NCBI RefSeq assembly: GCF_018304945.1
Contig: NZ_JAGQEE010000002.1
Span: 248,001 to 312,000, forward strand
DNA: 64,000 nucleotides
Reading direction: 5' to 3'
From: Collimonas humicola
GTDB taxonomy: Bacteria; Pseudomonadota; Gammaproteobacteria; Burkholderiales; Burkholderiaceae_D
Both the position numbers and the translations under genes were made by a program. Below the pieces are notes generated by a model. That model searched no databases. It saw only the letters and a list, made by a program, of their open reading frames with translations, and was not told the origin of the DNA. Shown here piece after piece: positions 1 through 9,135 of the stretch. Each line of letters begins with the position of its first letter. Within the stretch, counting starts at the first letter, position 1.

Positions 1-379
1 CTTCCAGCCGGATCTGCGGATAGGCAGCCAGGAAACGCGCAAAGATCGGCGCCAGCAGCCAGCGCGCCGCCGTGCGCGGCACATTCAGGCGCAAGCTGCC
101 GCGCGGCGTATCGCGGAACTGGTTGACCTGATCCAGCGCCTCGCCGATTTCGCGCAAGGCCGGCGCCAGCCGCGCCAGCAGTTGTTCGCCAGCCTCGGTC
201 GGAGTCACGCTGCGGGTGGTGCGGTTGAGCAGGCGCACTCCCAGCCGGGTTTCCAGCGTACGCATGGCGTGGCTCAGCGCTGATGCGGAAACCCCGCATT
301 CCGGCGCCGCCTTGCTAAAGCTGCGATGGCGGGCAACGCTGGCGAAAGCGTCCAGTTCATTCAGGTCGGGCTTGTCCAT
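1..379 (-). CDS. LysR-family transcriptional regulator (N-terminal part, cut by window edge)
   Basis: The leftward frame from an ATG at 379 runs off the window after 126 codons. It opens with a LysR-type winged HTH: SFSKAA near residue 20, then the recognition-helix region SALSHAMRTLE, then RLGVRLLNRTTRSVTPTEAG. The start of the effector domain (PRGSLRLNVPRTAARWLLAP) is also present. It is divergent from the aldo/keto reductase at 482 with a 102-nt gap, the usual arrangement in which a LysR protein controls its neighbour. The inducer is unknown. Confidence 0.9.
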   Translation of the reverse strand, partial: MDKPDLNELDAFASVARHRSFSKAAPECGVSASALSHAMRTLETRLGVRLLNRTTRSVTPTEAGEQLLARLAPALREIGEALDQVNQFRDTPRGSLRLNVPRTAARWLLAPIFARFLAAYPQIRLE

Positions 380-385
380 TGATGA

Positions 386-1489
<1,104 letters not shown>

Positions 1490-1527
1490 TCGGAGCGGCT
1501 GCGCAAGCCTCGATGCTGTAAAAAGAA

Positions 1528-1558
1528 AAGCCATATCGCTCAATGAGAGATATGGCTT
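1528..1558. terminator. Bidirectional hairpin terminator
   Basis: Perfect 10-bp arms AAGCCATATC (1528-1537) and GATATGGCTT (1549-1558) flank an 11-nt loop. Read leftward the stem runs into CTTTTCTTTT, so it suits termination of the leftward thioredoxin/hydrolase group. Rightward it can end the aldo/keto reductase transcript, though the T tract there is weak. Confidence 0.7.
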
Positions 1559-1689
1559 CTTACGCATCAGCGCCAGAATTCGGTGAGCTGCTCGGCTAGG
1601 GCTTTGCCTCGACTGTAATCATCGCGGTAATTGTTGTGCGAAATTTCTTACATTTAAAAATACTAGCCAAATTGAAAATTCCCTCGTGC

Positions 1690-2811
1690 TCAGCCAAAAG
1701 TGAAGGCAAATGCGCCGACGCCCGCATCGAGAAAACGAATTTCGAAGGTGTGCTCCTTCACCTTGCCGGACTGGCGCACGAGCTGGTAAAGGCGAGCCTC
1801 CGTGACGACGCCGTTGCCTTCCGCATCGGTATCTGAACCGTGATCTGCGCCAGGTGCGTGACCATCGATCCTGACTTGAAAACGCACCGGCATGCCGTCG
1901 GCGCGCGGCCCAAGAACCAAGTGCAAATCGCGCGCGTTGAAGCGATACGCAATACTGCCGTCCGCACGGTTCAGATTCGCACGTTCCGCGCCAACGGTCC
2001 AGTTGCCGGCAAGACCCCACTCGTTCAAATGCGGCGCGTTCATAACGTAGTCGTAGGTAGCATCTCTTTTCAAGCCGTTGGGCGAAGAGAAATTCGATGC
2101 TTGCTCGTAACCGACATATGTTTCGCCCGAGCGCAGGTGGGCGATATCGGGGGCTGCCTGTTCGGCGCTGGCCCATGGTGTCGTTGGCGCGCCCGCGGCA
2201 TGGGGCTTGCCGGCTTCGGCCAATAACGACTGGATGATCGTCTCTGCCTTGTCGTAGCTGCCTTCGCCGGCGAGGCGGGCCCTGACGCGCCCTTGCGCAT
2301 CGGCGAAGTAGAAGACTGGCCACGCGTTGTTATTGAAAGCGTTCCAGATGCGATGTTCGCTGTCGACTGCAATCGGATAATCGATCTTGAAACGCGCTAT
2401 CGCTTTCCTGATATTCGCGTTGTCTTTTTCGAAGCCGAATTCAGGCGTATGCACGCCGATCACGACCAGGCCTTGAGCGCGGTATTTCTCCGCCCAGGCG
2501 CGCACATGCGGAAGCGTGCGGATGCAGTTGATGCAGGAATAGGTCCAGAAGTCGACCAGCACCACCTTGCCGCGTAGCTGTGCGGCGTCAAGCGGCGGCG
2601 AATTGAGCCACGCCGATGCGCCGCCGAGAGAAGGGAGTTGTCCCAGGACCGGCAAATCGCTGCGATGCGATTTCATTGCTTTGTCTCCCGCCTCGCCGGC
2701 GGCGGACAGGTTAGTGAACGTCGCGACGCCAAGGCCGAGCGCGACGAGAGCGGCGCCGGCGAACCAGCAACGCAAGCGTTTGCGAAATAAGGAGGCGAGG
2801 AAAAACAGCAT
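1690..2811 (-). CDS. Exported thioredoxin-like protein with DipZ-type C-terminal domain
   Basis: This membrane-anchored or secreted redoxin has a basic N-terminus followed by a hydrophobic stretch (about residues 15-35). A TlpA/AhpC-like thioredoxin fold follows, with the redox motif C93-I-N-C96 in FWTYSCINCIRTLPH. The C-terminal ~140 residues match the beta-rich extension of DipZ-like proteins (KGLKRDATYDYVMNAPHLNEWGL type), with an FDAGVGAFAFTFG-like end. I chose the ATG at 2811 because AAGGAATTCCTCATG gives a good ribosome site. An in-frame ATG at 2832 has a poorer one. It lies last in the leftward block controlled from the ohrR side. The family acts in periplasmic thiol exchange; peroxide defence is inferred from the neighbours. 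Confidence 0.85.
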   Translation of the reverse strand: MLFFLASLFRKRLRCWFAGAALVALGLGVATFTNLSAAGEAGDKAMKSHRSDLPVLGQLPSLGGASAWLNSPPLDAAQLRGKVVLVDFWTYSCINCIRTLPHVRAWAEKYRAQGLVVIGVHTPEFGFEKDNANIRKAIARFKIDYPIAVDSEHRIWNAFNNNAWPVFYFADAQGRVRARLAGEGSYDKAETIIQSLLAEAGKPHAAGAPTTPWASAEQAAPDIAHLRSGETYVGYEQASNFSSPNGLKRDATYDYVMNAPHLNEWGLAGNWTVGAERANLNRADGSIAYRFNARDLHLVLGPRADGMPVRFQVRIDGHAPGADHGSDTDAEGNGVVTEARLYQLVRQSGKVKEHTFEIRFLDAGVGAFAFTFG

Positions 2812-2958
2812 GAGGAATTCCTTTTCATTCATGTTGCAACGAGGGCTTTCGGTTCACAAAAAATTTCTACACCGGACACGTCAAACTCCCCCGGCTTTGC
2901 CTGACTGCCTGAAATCGCCAGGAGGTGCAAACAAAGCAGGAGCGTTGTGACGGATCGA

Positions 2959-3771
2959 CTACTTGCTGCCGGCAGCTTCCTCAATTACGTTCGCCACCGC
3001 ATCCGGCCGGGAGACCATGACGACGTGAGAAGCCCCTTTCACTTCGACGACGTCCTTCGCGTTGGCGCGCTTGGCCATGAAACGCAGAGCCTCGAGCGGA
3101 ATGTTCTTGTCGGCAGTGCCATACACGAAGTAAGAGGGCAGCTGCTTCCAGGCAGCGCCGTTCGATACCTCATTGAGTGCAGCGATAGTCACAGGACGCT
3201 GGCCGGCGGCCATCAGCGCAGCTTGTCGCGGCGGCACGTCGGCGGCAAATTGCTGAGCGAACTTGTCCTGGCTGATGTAGAGATCCTTGCTGCCGTCGGC
3301 CAGCGTGACAGGATCGGCAAGCGTGTCGCCGAGTGTTCCGCCTGGGAACTTGCCGGCGAGGCCGGCGACAGTCTCGCCCGGCTCTGGCGCAAAGGCAGCC
3401 ACATAGACCAGCGCCTTCACTTGAGGATTGTTTTCGGCCGCCTTGGAAATGACCATGCCGCCATAGGAATGGCCGACCAGAACCAGCGGGCCCTTGATGG
3501 CGCCGACTACGCTTGCGGCGTATTGCGCATCGTTGGCGACGCCGCGCAACGGGTTGGCGACGCTCAGCACCGGATAGCCTTTGGCAGTCAGCCGCTGCGC
3601 CACGCCATCCCAGCTGCTGGAATCGGCGAAGGCGCCATGGACCAGCACGACGGTGGGCTTGGCGGTCGTACCCGGGATCGAGGTAATGGGCGCTTCCGCA
3701 TGCGCCAGCGGCAGGACCGCAGCAAACGATGCGGAAGCGGCAAGGGAGATCAATAATTTCTTGGCAATCAT
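2959..3771 (-). CDS. Secreted alpha/beta hydrolase
   Basis: The product has 270 residues, with a clear signal peptide (MIAKKLLISLAASASFAAVLPLAHA, cleavage near residue 25). The alpha/beta hydrolase core follows: oxyanion region VLVHGAFADSSSW, nucleophile Ser102 in GHSYGG, and a C-terminal His in KGASHVVMVSRPDAV. The ATG at 3771 is preceded by AAGGAAAC; an upstream in-frame ATG at 3831 would add a non-signal extension, so it was not chosen. It belongs to the esterase/chloroperoxidase-like group of Burkholderiales proteins often annotated as salicylate esterase-like. It lies 43 nt downstream of ohr and is probably cotranscribed with it. Confidence 0.88.
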   Translation of the reverse strand: MIAKKLLISLAASASFAAVLPLAHAEAPITSIPGTTAKPTVVLVHGAFADSSSWDGVAQRLTAKGYPVLSVANPLRGVANDAQYAASVVGAIKGPLVLVGHSYGGMVISKAAENNPQVKALVYVAAFAPEPGETVAGLAGKFPGGTLGDTLADPVTLADGSKDLYISQDKFAQQFAADVPPRQAALMAAGQRPVTIAALNEVSNGAAWKQLPSYFVYGTADKNIPLEALRFMAKRANAKDVVEVKGASHVVMVSRPDAVANVIEEAAGSK

Positions 3772-3814
3772 GTTGGTTTCCTTATTGAGATATGTCAGAT
3801 ATGTCGAAATTGCC

Positions 3815-4231
3815 TTAGGCCAGGGTGACACTTACGTCGATGTTGCCGCGGCTCATCTTCGAGTACGGGCAGATCTGATGTGCTGCATCGATCAAGTCTT
3901 GTGCAGCATCGCCTGACAGGCCGGGTAGATTTACTTTGAGGCGTGCCTGCAAAAGGAAGCCATCGCCTCCGGTGCCGAGGTCGACTTCGGCATCGACGGC
4001 GGTACCGGCCGGCAGGGAGAGATTCTTGTCCTTCGCAGCCCGCCCCATGGCGCCGATGAAACAGGCCGACCAGCCGGCGGCGAACAGCTGCTCCGGATTG
4101 GTGCCCGCACCGCGGCTGCCAGGAGGGGACAAGGTGATATCGAGGCGGCCATCGTCGCTTTGCGCGGCGCCGTCGCGGCCGCCGGTGGTGTGCGTCTTAC
4201 CGGTATAGAGAACTTTTTCGATCTTGTTCAT
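3815..4231 (-). CDS. ohr: Organic hydroperoxide resistance protein Ohr (OsmC/Ohr family)
   Basis: The product has 138 residues, the normal size for Ohr. The two catalytic cysteines are Cys57 (GWSACFIGAM) and Cys121 (ICPYSKMSRGN); both motifs are diagnostic for Ohr rather than OsmC. Ohr reduces fatty-acid and other organic peroxides in the cytoplasm using lipoylated proteins as reductant, and the lipoate genes lipA and lipB lie close by in this window. The start at 4231 has GAAAGGAAACATC as ribosome site. The OhrR-type regulator is at 5575-6060, with a secreted hydrolase gene placed between the two. Confidence 0.95.
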   Translation of the reverse strand: MNKIEKVLYTGKTHTTGGRDGAAQSDDGRLDITLSPPGSRGAGTNPEQLFAAGWSACFIGAMGRAAKDKNLSLPAGTAVDAEVDLGTGGDGFLLQARLKVNLPGLSGDAAQDLIDAAHQICPYSKMSRGNIDVSVTLA

Positions 4232-4345
4232 GATGTTTCCTTTCAAGCGATTGAAGAATGCAAAAGCGCAATGACATGTTGCTGACGAACAGGTGAGCGG
4301 CAATGAGAGGCGGCGACCACAGGCGGATTGCCGCTCCAGCCATCA

Positions 4346-5395
4346 TCAGAGATGGTCGACTTCGATCACGGCGTCAGCGAATGCGCGCGGCGCTTCCTGC
4401 GGCAGGTTGTGGCCGATGCCGCCAGCGACGAGCTCATGCTTGTACTTGCCTGTGAAACGTTTGGCGTAGGCGGCGGGCTCGGGGTGCGGCGCACCGTTGG
4501 CGTCGCCTTCCATGGTGATGGTCGGCACCGCGATGGCGGGCAAGTTCGCCAGCCGCGCTTCCAGTTCGTCGTATTTCGTTTCGCCGTTCGCCAAACCGAG
4601 ACGCCAGCGATAGTTGTGAACCGTGATCGCGACATGGTCGGGATTTTCCAGTGACGCGGCGCTGCGGTCGAAAGTGGCATCGTCGAAGCGCCATTGCGGC
4701 GATGCGGTTTGCCAGATGAGTTTGGCGAAATCGTGCCGGTTTTTTTCATAGCCAGCGCGACCGCGCTCGGTGGCGAAGTAAAACTGGTACCACCATTGGA
4801 GCTCAGCCTTCGGCGGCAAGGCTTGCTTGCCGGCTTCCTGGCTGCCGATCAGGTAACCGCTCACGGAAACCAGCCCTTTGACGCGCTGCGGCCATAGCGC
4901 TGCAACGATATCGGCTGTGCGGGCGCCCCAGTCATAACCGGCGAGCACGGCCTTGTCTATCTTCAAGGCGTCCATCAACGCAACCACATCGGAGGCAAGC
5001 GCCGCCGGCTCGCCGTTGCGCACAGCGTTAGGATCGAGGAAACGCGTGGTGCCGTAGCCGCGCAGGTGCGGCACGATCACGCGATAGCCGGCCTTCGTCA
5101 GCAAGGGCGCGACGTCGACGAAGCTGTTGATGTCATACGGCCAGCCGTGCAGCAGAATGACTACAGGACCGTCGGCCGGGCCTTCGTCGACGTAGCCGAC
5201 ATTGAGCACGCCGGCGTCAATCTGCTTGATGGACTTGAAGCCGGCCGGTCCCCGGTTTGCCGCGGCAGTCGCGTTCGGCGCAGCGCCTGCGGATTGTGCC
5301 TGGGCTGCTGCCGGCAACGCCAGCTGCGCGCCGGCAAGGATGAACGCGGCGGCGGCGAGGACGACGCGGCGGTTGTTGTTGAAGTATTGCTGCAT
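4346..5395 (-). CDS. Secreted alpha/beta hydrolase, epoxide hydrolase-like
   Basis: The product has 349 residues. The N-terminal signal has a twin arginine (NNNRRVVLAAAAF) and ends in alanine-rich sequence near residue 34. The fold is that of epoxide hydrolases and haloalkane dehalogenases: HGWP at 83-86, nucleophile Asp155 in GYDWGART, a cap region rich in Trp and Tyr, and catalytic His329 in GHNLPQE. The Asp nucleophile argues against a simple esterase. The ribosome site is GGAGAAAGCAA. It is the first gene leftward from the ohrR intergenic region, 114 nt ahead of ohr, so it is probably under the same operator. The physiological substrate is unknown. Confidence 0.88.
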   Translation of the reverse strand: MQQYFNNNRRVVLAAAAFILAGAQLALPAAAQAQSAGAAPNATAAANRGPAGFKSIKQIDAGVLNVGYVDEGPADGPVVILLHGWPYDINSFVDVAPLLTKAGYRVIVPHLRGYGTTRFLDPNAVRNGEPAALASDVVALMDALKIDKAVLAGYDWGARTADIVAALWPQRVKGLVSVSGYLIGSQEAGKQALPPKAELQWWYQFYFATERGRAGYEKNRHDFAKLIWQTASPQWRFDDATFDRSAASLENPDHVAITVHNYRWRLGLANGETKYDELEARLANLPAIAVPTITMEGDANGAPHPEPAAYAKRFTGKYKHELVAGGIGHNLPQEAPRAFADAVIEVDHL

Positions 5396-5462
5396 TTGCT
5401 TTCTCCAGTGACGTTAGGGTTGGTTTCAGATGCCTGTTGCAATCGATACGCTATGGTCAGTC

Positions 5463-5493
5463 ATAATAATTTAGTTATCGTCATAATTATTAT
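5463..5493. promoter_or_regulatory. Candidate OhrR operator (dyad) between hydrolase/ohr block and ohrR
   Basis: An AT-rich inverted repeat has arms ATAATAATT (5463-5471) and AATTATTAT (5485-5493), a perfect 9-bp match separated by 13 nt. It lies in the 179-nt divergent gap between the leftward hydrolase gene and the OhrR gene. OhrR regulators bind AT-rich dyads next to ohr and ohrR. The assignment is by position and symmetry, not by a known consensus for this species. Confidence 0.5.
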
Positions 5494-5527
5494 TGAGGTA
5501 AATATATACAAGTTCATGGCCGTTTTC

Positions 5528-5546
5528 AAGTACGATAATCATTATC
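5528..5546. promoter_or_regulatory. Fur-box-like palindrome upstream of ohrR
   Basis: GATAATCATTATC at 5534-5546 is a perfect palindrome (6+1+6). It equals the last 13 bases of the classical 19-bp Fur box; over the full 19 positions 15 agree. It lies 29 nt before the ohrR start. It could be a second OhrR site instead. Confidence 0.4.
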
Positions 5547-5574
5547 TTGATAAATATTTTTACGGAGATGTTAA

Positions 5575-6060
5575 ATGGGCAATAAATCCAACACCAACAA
5601 GGACGTGGCCAGGCTCGGCGATTTCATGTGCTTTGCCATCTACTCGACCAACCTCGCTTATTCGCGCGTCTATAAACCCGTGCTGGAAAAGCTCGGACTC
5701 ACGTATCCGCAATACGTCACCATCATTTGCCTTTGGGAAGAGGACGGCCAGACCGTCAAAAGCCTGAGCGAAAAGCTGTTTCTGGAACCGAGCACGATGA
5801 CGCCCATGCTGAAACGATTGGAAGCGATGGGCTATGTGCGTCGCGAGCGCGACAGCGAGGACGAGCGCAGCGTGCTCGTGTCGCTGACTGATACGGGGCG
5901 GGAACTGAGGGAAAAGGCGTTCGCCTTCCGCGAGGTGACGGCCAAGGCATCCGGCCTGGCGCCGGAGGAATTCCGCGTGCTGCAAAAGGCCATCGTCAAC
6001 CTGCGCACCAACCTGATCAACGCCTCCGGCCAGAACCCGGCCGCAGGCGGCAAGCAGTAA
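5575..6060 (+). CDS. ohrR: MarR-family peroxide-sensing repressor, OhrR type
   Basis: The product has 161 residues with a winged-helix MarR fold. The N-terminal segment LGDFMCFAIYSTNLAYSRVYKP carries a single reactive-type cysteine (Cys19) in the position of the sensing Cys of OhrR. YPQYVTIICLWEEDGQTVKSLSEKLFLEPSTMTPMLKRLE is the DNA-binding region. RRERDSEDERSVLVSLT forms the wing. OhrR represses ohr until organic peroxide oxidises the Cys. The ribosome site is TTACGGAGATGTTA. Here ohrR is divergent from the hydrolase-ohr block rather than directly next to ohr. Confidence 0.9.
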   Translation: MGNKSNTNKDVARLGDFMCFAIYSTNLAYSRVYKPVLEKLGLTYPQYVTIICLWEEDGQTVKSLSEKLFLEPSTMTPMLKRLEAMGYVRRERDSEDERSVLVSLTDTGRELREKAFAFREVTAKASGLAPEEFRVLQKAIVNLRTNLINASGQNPAAGGKQ

Positions 6061-6136
6061 CCTTCAACACGGAGGGATCGTCGCGGCAATTACTGTCAAG
6101 GAGGCGCGACAGGTGCAAAAGCGGGGGACTGCTTTC

Positions 6137-6187
6137 GGCGAATTAACTGGTTTGGGAATGCTAAATCGCCGACCCAGTCAATTCGCC
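6137..6187. terminator. Long-loop hairpin between ohrR and lipA ends
   Basis: Arms GGCGAATTAACTGG (6137-6150) and CCAGTCAATTCGCC (6174-6187) match at 13 of 14 positions around a 23-nt loop. It sits between the convergent ends of ohrR and lipA. There is no T run, so termination is inferred from location only. Confidence 0.45.
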
Positions 6188-6199
6188 AAGCATTTTCAG

Positions 6200-7207
6200 C
6201 TACTGATTTTTCACAACCATGCCGGCGTCATGCGCCTGCTGGTCGGCATGATAGGAACTGCGCACCATCGCGCCGACTGCCGCGTGCGCAAAGCCCATTT
6301 TGTAGGCTTCTTCTTCATACATCTTGAACACGTCAGGATGCACATAGCGCCGCACCGGCAGGTGATTGCCGCTTGGCATCAGATACTGGCCGATGGTCAG
6401 CATGTCGACGTCGTGGGCGCGCATGTCGCGCATCACTTGCAGCACTTCTTCATCGGTTTCGCCGAGGCCGACCATGATGCCGGACTTGGTCGGGGTGTTC
6501 GGATGCAGCGCCTTGAAGCGCTTCAGCAGGTTCAGCGAATATTCGTAATCGGAACCCGGCCGAGCTTCCTTGTACAGGCGCGGCGCGGTTTCCAGGTTGT
6601 GGTTCATGACGTCCGGCGGCGCCAGGTTGAGGATTTCCAGGGCGCGGTCCATGCGGCCGCGGAAGTCCGGCACCAGGATCTCGATGCGGGTAGCGGGCGA
6701 CAGCGCGCGCACGTGACGGATGCATTCGGCAAAGTGGCCGGCGCCGCCGTCGCGCAGGTCGTCGCGGTCGACGCTGGTGATGACCACGTAGTTCAGTTTC
6801 AGCGCGGCGATGGTCTTGGCCAGGTTTTCCGGCTCGTTGACGTCGAGCGGATCGGGACGGCCGTGGCCGACATCGCAGAACGGGCAGCGGCGGGTGCACT
6901 TGTCGCCCATGATCATGAAAGTGGCGGTGCCCTTGCCGAAGCATTCGCCGATATTCGGGCAGCTGGCTTCTTCGCACACCGTCACCAGGCTGTTGGCGCG
7001 CAGGATGTCCTTGATTTCATAGAAGCGCGAGGAAGGCGAGGCCGCCTTGACGCGGATCCAGTCCGGTTTCTGCAGGCGTTCGATCGGAACGATCTTGATC
7101 GGGATGCGCGCGGTCTTGCTGGCGCCCTTCTGTTTTTCGGACGGATTATAACTAGCGGTAGCAACAGTGGCTTCGGCTGGCAGAGACGGCGTGGTTTCTG
7201 TGGTCAT
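6200..7207 (-). CDS. lipA: Lipoyl synthase
   Basis: The product has 335 residues and is a radical SAM enzyme that inserts two sulfurs into the octanoyl chain on carrier proteins. The auxiliary cluster cysteines are Cys78, Cys83 and Cys89 ([13 protein letters not shown]). The radical SAM cluster is Cys104, Cys108 and Cys111 ([12 protein letters not shown]). The conserved end contains [14 protein letters not shown]. The N-terminal ~40 residues are a variable extension usual in beta-proteobacteria. It follows lipB on the same strand with a 42-nt gap, so the pair forms the octanoyltransferase-lipoyl synthase pathway. Confidence 0.97.
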   Translation of the reverse strand: MTTETTPSLPAEATVATASYNPSEKQKGASKTARIPIKIVPIERLQKPDWIRVKAASPSSRFYEIKDILRANSLVTVCEEASCPNIGECFGKGTATFMIMGDKCTRRCPFCDVGHGRPDPLDVNEPENLAKTIAALKLNYVVITSVDRDDLRDGGAGHFAECIRHVRALSPATRIEILVPDFRGRMDRALEILNLAPPDVMNHNLETAPRLYKEARPGSDYEYSLNLLKRFKALHPNTPTKSGIMVGLGETDEEVLQVMRDMRAHDVDMLTIGQYLMPSGNHLPVRRYVHPDVFKMYEEEAYKMGFAHAAVGAMVRSSYHADQQAHDAGMVVKNQ

Positions 7208-7234
7208 GGTCTGGTGGAGTCCCGGAGGGCGCTC

Positions 7235-7265
7235 GGTTAAATCGCGCAGTTAAATCACGCAGTTA
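7235..7265. repeat. 13-bp tandem repeat across the lipB stop codon
   Basis: Read leftward, the lipB end shows AACTGCGTGATTT followed directly by AACTGCGCGATTT and then a partial AACCG. The unit is duplicated with one change, and the first copy contains the stop codon. This points to a recent slippage or duplication in the short lipB-lipA spacer. Confidence 0.75.
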
Positions 7266-7933
7266 AATTTTTCTATCAAGTGGTCAGCAAGCGCTAACTG
7301 CATCTCAGAGAGAGCTATATCAACGCCTAGTGTTTTCATATCGACGGTCTGCAGGCCTTCGTAGCCGCACGGATTGATCCAGGAAAATGGCGTCAGGTCC
7401 ATGGCGACATTGAGCGATACACCGTGGTAGGTGCAGCCGCTGGCCTTTATTTTCAATCCAAGCGCGGCGATCTTCGCACCCTGCCAGGCGCCGTCGGCGA
7501 CATATATCCCGGGCGCGCCGGGCTTGCGTTCACCGGCCAGATTATACGCTGCCAGCGTGTCGATGACCGCCTGCTCGATGCTTCGCACGAATTCGCGCAC
7601 GAAGACGCGGGCGGCGGGACGGCGGCGGCGCAAGTCCAGCAGCAGATAGATCACCACCTGGCCGGGGCCGTGATAGGTCACTTCGCCGCCGCGGTCGGTC
7701 TGGATTACCGGAATATCGTGCGGCGCCAGCACATGGCTCGGATCGGCGCCCAGACCCAGTGTATACACGGGCGGATGTTCGACTATCCATAGCTGGTCAG
7801 GGGTATCGGCGCTGCGGGCGGCCGTAAACGCGCGCATGGCCTCAAAGCTGACGGAGTAGGATTCGACGCCGCGCCGGATGATCTGAGGACTGGGCGGGTA
7901 ATCGGGGGAACGGAGTTGCTGCGCACTGGACAT
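7250..7933 (-). CDS. lipB: Octanoyltransferase
   Basis: The product has 227 residues. It transfers octanoate from acyl carrier protein to lipoyl domains. The signature [12 protein letters not shown] is at 81-92, and the catalytic pair is Lys154 ([12 protein letters not shown]) and Cys167 ([13 protein letters not shown]). The ATG at 7933 begins the conserved region. The open frame continues upstream to 8140, but that extension overlaps the GST gene end and has no family similarity, so it was discarded. It is upstream of and probably cotranscribed with lipA. Confidence 0.95.
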   Translation of the reverse strand: MSSAQQLRSPDYPPSPQIIRRGVESYSVSFEAMRAFTAARSADTPDQLWIVEHPPVYTLGLGADPSHVLAPHDIPVIQTDRGGEVTYHGPGQVVIYLLLDLRRRRPAARVFVREFVRSIEQAVIDTLAAYNLAGERKPGAPGIYVADGAWQGAKIAALGLKIKASGCTYHGVSLNVAMDLTPFSWINPCGYEGLQTVDMKTLGVDIALSEMQLALADHLIEKFNCVI

Positions 7934-8004
7934 AGGCGCAAGTGTAACGAAAAAAGGCGGCCGGCGTGCAAAAGCGGCTGGCGCGCCGACGCGCCGCCAG
8001 GTCC

Positions 8005-8646
8005 TCAGGGGGCCAATAAGGGGGTCAATAAGCTCTCCGGAGATTGCCAGTTTGGCAATCGGCTGATGCGCTGCAGCCAGGCCGCAACACGCGGCGGCGG
8101 CACGACTTCGGCGGCATCCGCCCAGAACAGGTAGCCGCACAGGGAAAAATCGGCGATGGTCGGCTGATCATCGATGATGAACGCGCGGCCGTCGGCCAGC
8201 TCTGTCTCCAGCTTGGCGATATCGATGTCAAAACGGCTTTGCAACCAGTCGACGGCGCCGGCCGGATAATCCTGCGGCGCAACGCTGCGCGCGGCACGCA
8301 GCTGCGGCAGGCACATGCCGAGCCGGTTAGCTTCCCAGAACAGCCATTCGCGCACGCGCGCCATGCGCAGCGGCGATTCGGCACCGAAGCCGCCGGTATG
8401 CTCGGCCAGGTGCATCAGGATGGCGTCGGACTGGATATACGGCACGCCGTTGTGCACCAGCAACGGCACCTCGCCGAATTTGGCCAGGCTGCGGAACGGC
8501 TCCGGCCGCAAATGGCGCGGCTGGCCGATATCGATAGACTGGTAAGCATGGGCAACGCCGCTGACCGCCAGCATCAGCCCGACCTTGTAAGCGTGTCCCG
8601 AATCGGCGTTGCCGTAGAACGTGATCTGATCCTGCATATCCGTCAT
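8005..8646 (-). CDS. Glutathione S-transferase family protein
   Basis: The product has 213 residues. It has an N-terminal thioredoxin-like GST domain ([19 protein letters not shown], then [23 protein letters not shown] with the glutathione-binding QSD) and an all-helical C-terminal domain ([13 protein letters not shown]). It starts 4 nt after the stop of the DUF2917 gene, so the two are translationally coupled. The substrate is unknown. Confidence 0.9.
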   Translation of the reverse strand: MTDMQDQITFYGNADSGHAYKVGLMLAVSGVAHAYQSIDIGQPRHLRPEPFRSLAKFGEVPLLVHNGVPYIQSDAILMHLAEHTGGFGAESPLRMARVREWLFWEANRLGMCLPQLRAARSVAPQDYPAGAVDWLQSRFDIDIAKLETELADGRAFIIDDQPTIADFSLCGYLFWADAAEVVPPPRVAAWLQRISRLPNWQSPESLLTPLLAP

Positions 8647-8650
8647 CGGA

Positions 8651-8965
8651 TCAGCATGTCGCCGGTGTGCCGCGCGGCGTCAGCGGCTTGCTGAAGCCGG
8701 CGCGTGCGCTGACTGCCGGCAGGCGGCCGGACAGCTGTTGCACTTGCACCACGCTGTTGCCCTTGTGGGCTTCGATGACGACATGGCTGTCGGCGGCGAC
8801 ATGCAGGAACTGGCCGGCGGACAGCCAGTAGTCGTCGCCCTGGCCCGAAACCGTCACCCACACCCGGCCTTGCGTGATTTGCAAGGTTTGCGCCACCGGC
8901 GCGATCACCGAGAGGGCTTGTCCGGCACCGATAGTCAAAGACTCATTAGCTAATAATTTTCTCAT
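8651..8965 (-). CDS. DUF2917 family protein
   Basis: The product has 104 residues of cupin-like beta-rich sequence (LQITQGRVWVTVSGQGDDYWLSAGQFLHVAADSHVVIEA). It matches the DUF2917 pattern in which a single Trp-Val-Thr strand is followed by a DYWL motif. The function is unknown. AGGAGCAGCATC precedes the ATG. It is divergent from the LysR gene at 9136 and coupled to the GST gene; in related bacteria DUF2917 genes sit beside a GcvA-like LysR gene, as here. Confidence 0.85.
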   Translation of the reverse strand: MRKLLANESLTIGAGQALSVIAPVAQTLQITQGRVWVTVSGQGDDYWLSAGQFLHVAADSHVVIEAHKGNSVVQVQQLSGRLPAVSARAGFSKPLTPRGTPATC

Positions 8966-8999
8966 GATGCTGCTCCTTGAAACTGCTGGTATATTGATC

Positions 9000-9030
9000 G
9001 CTATATCCTGTTCAAAGCGCTTGATATAGC
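9000..9030. promoter_or_regulatory. Dyad in divergent LysR/DUF2917 promoter region
   Basis: Perfect arms GCTATATC (9000-9007) and GATATAGC (9023-9030) are separated by 15 nt within the 170-nt divergent gap. It is a plausible binding site for the adjacent LysR protein. There is no T run, so a terminator is unlikely. Confidence 0.5.
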
Positions 9031-9135
9031 CATTCCTTGTTTCTACATGGCCATTTTAATCAACTGAAGAGTGTTAACAAAACGAGTAATTTTCCCCGTC
9101 CTTACTAGTTTTTCTCACATAAACCCGGGTCCGTC

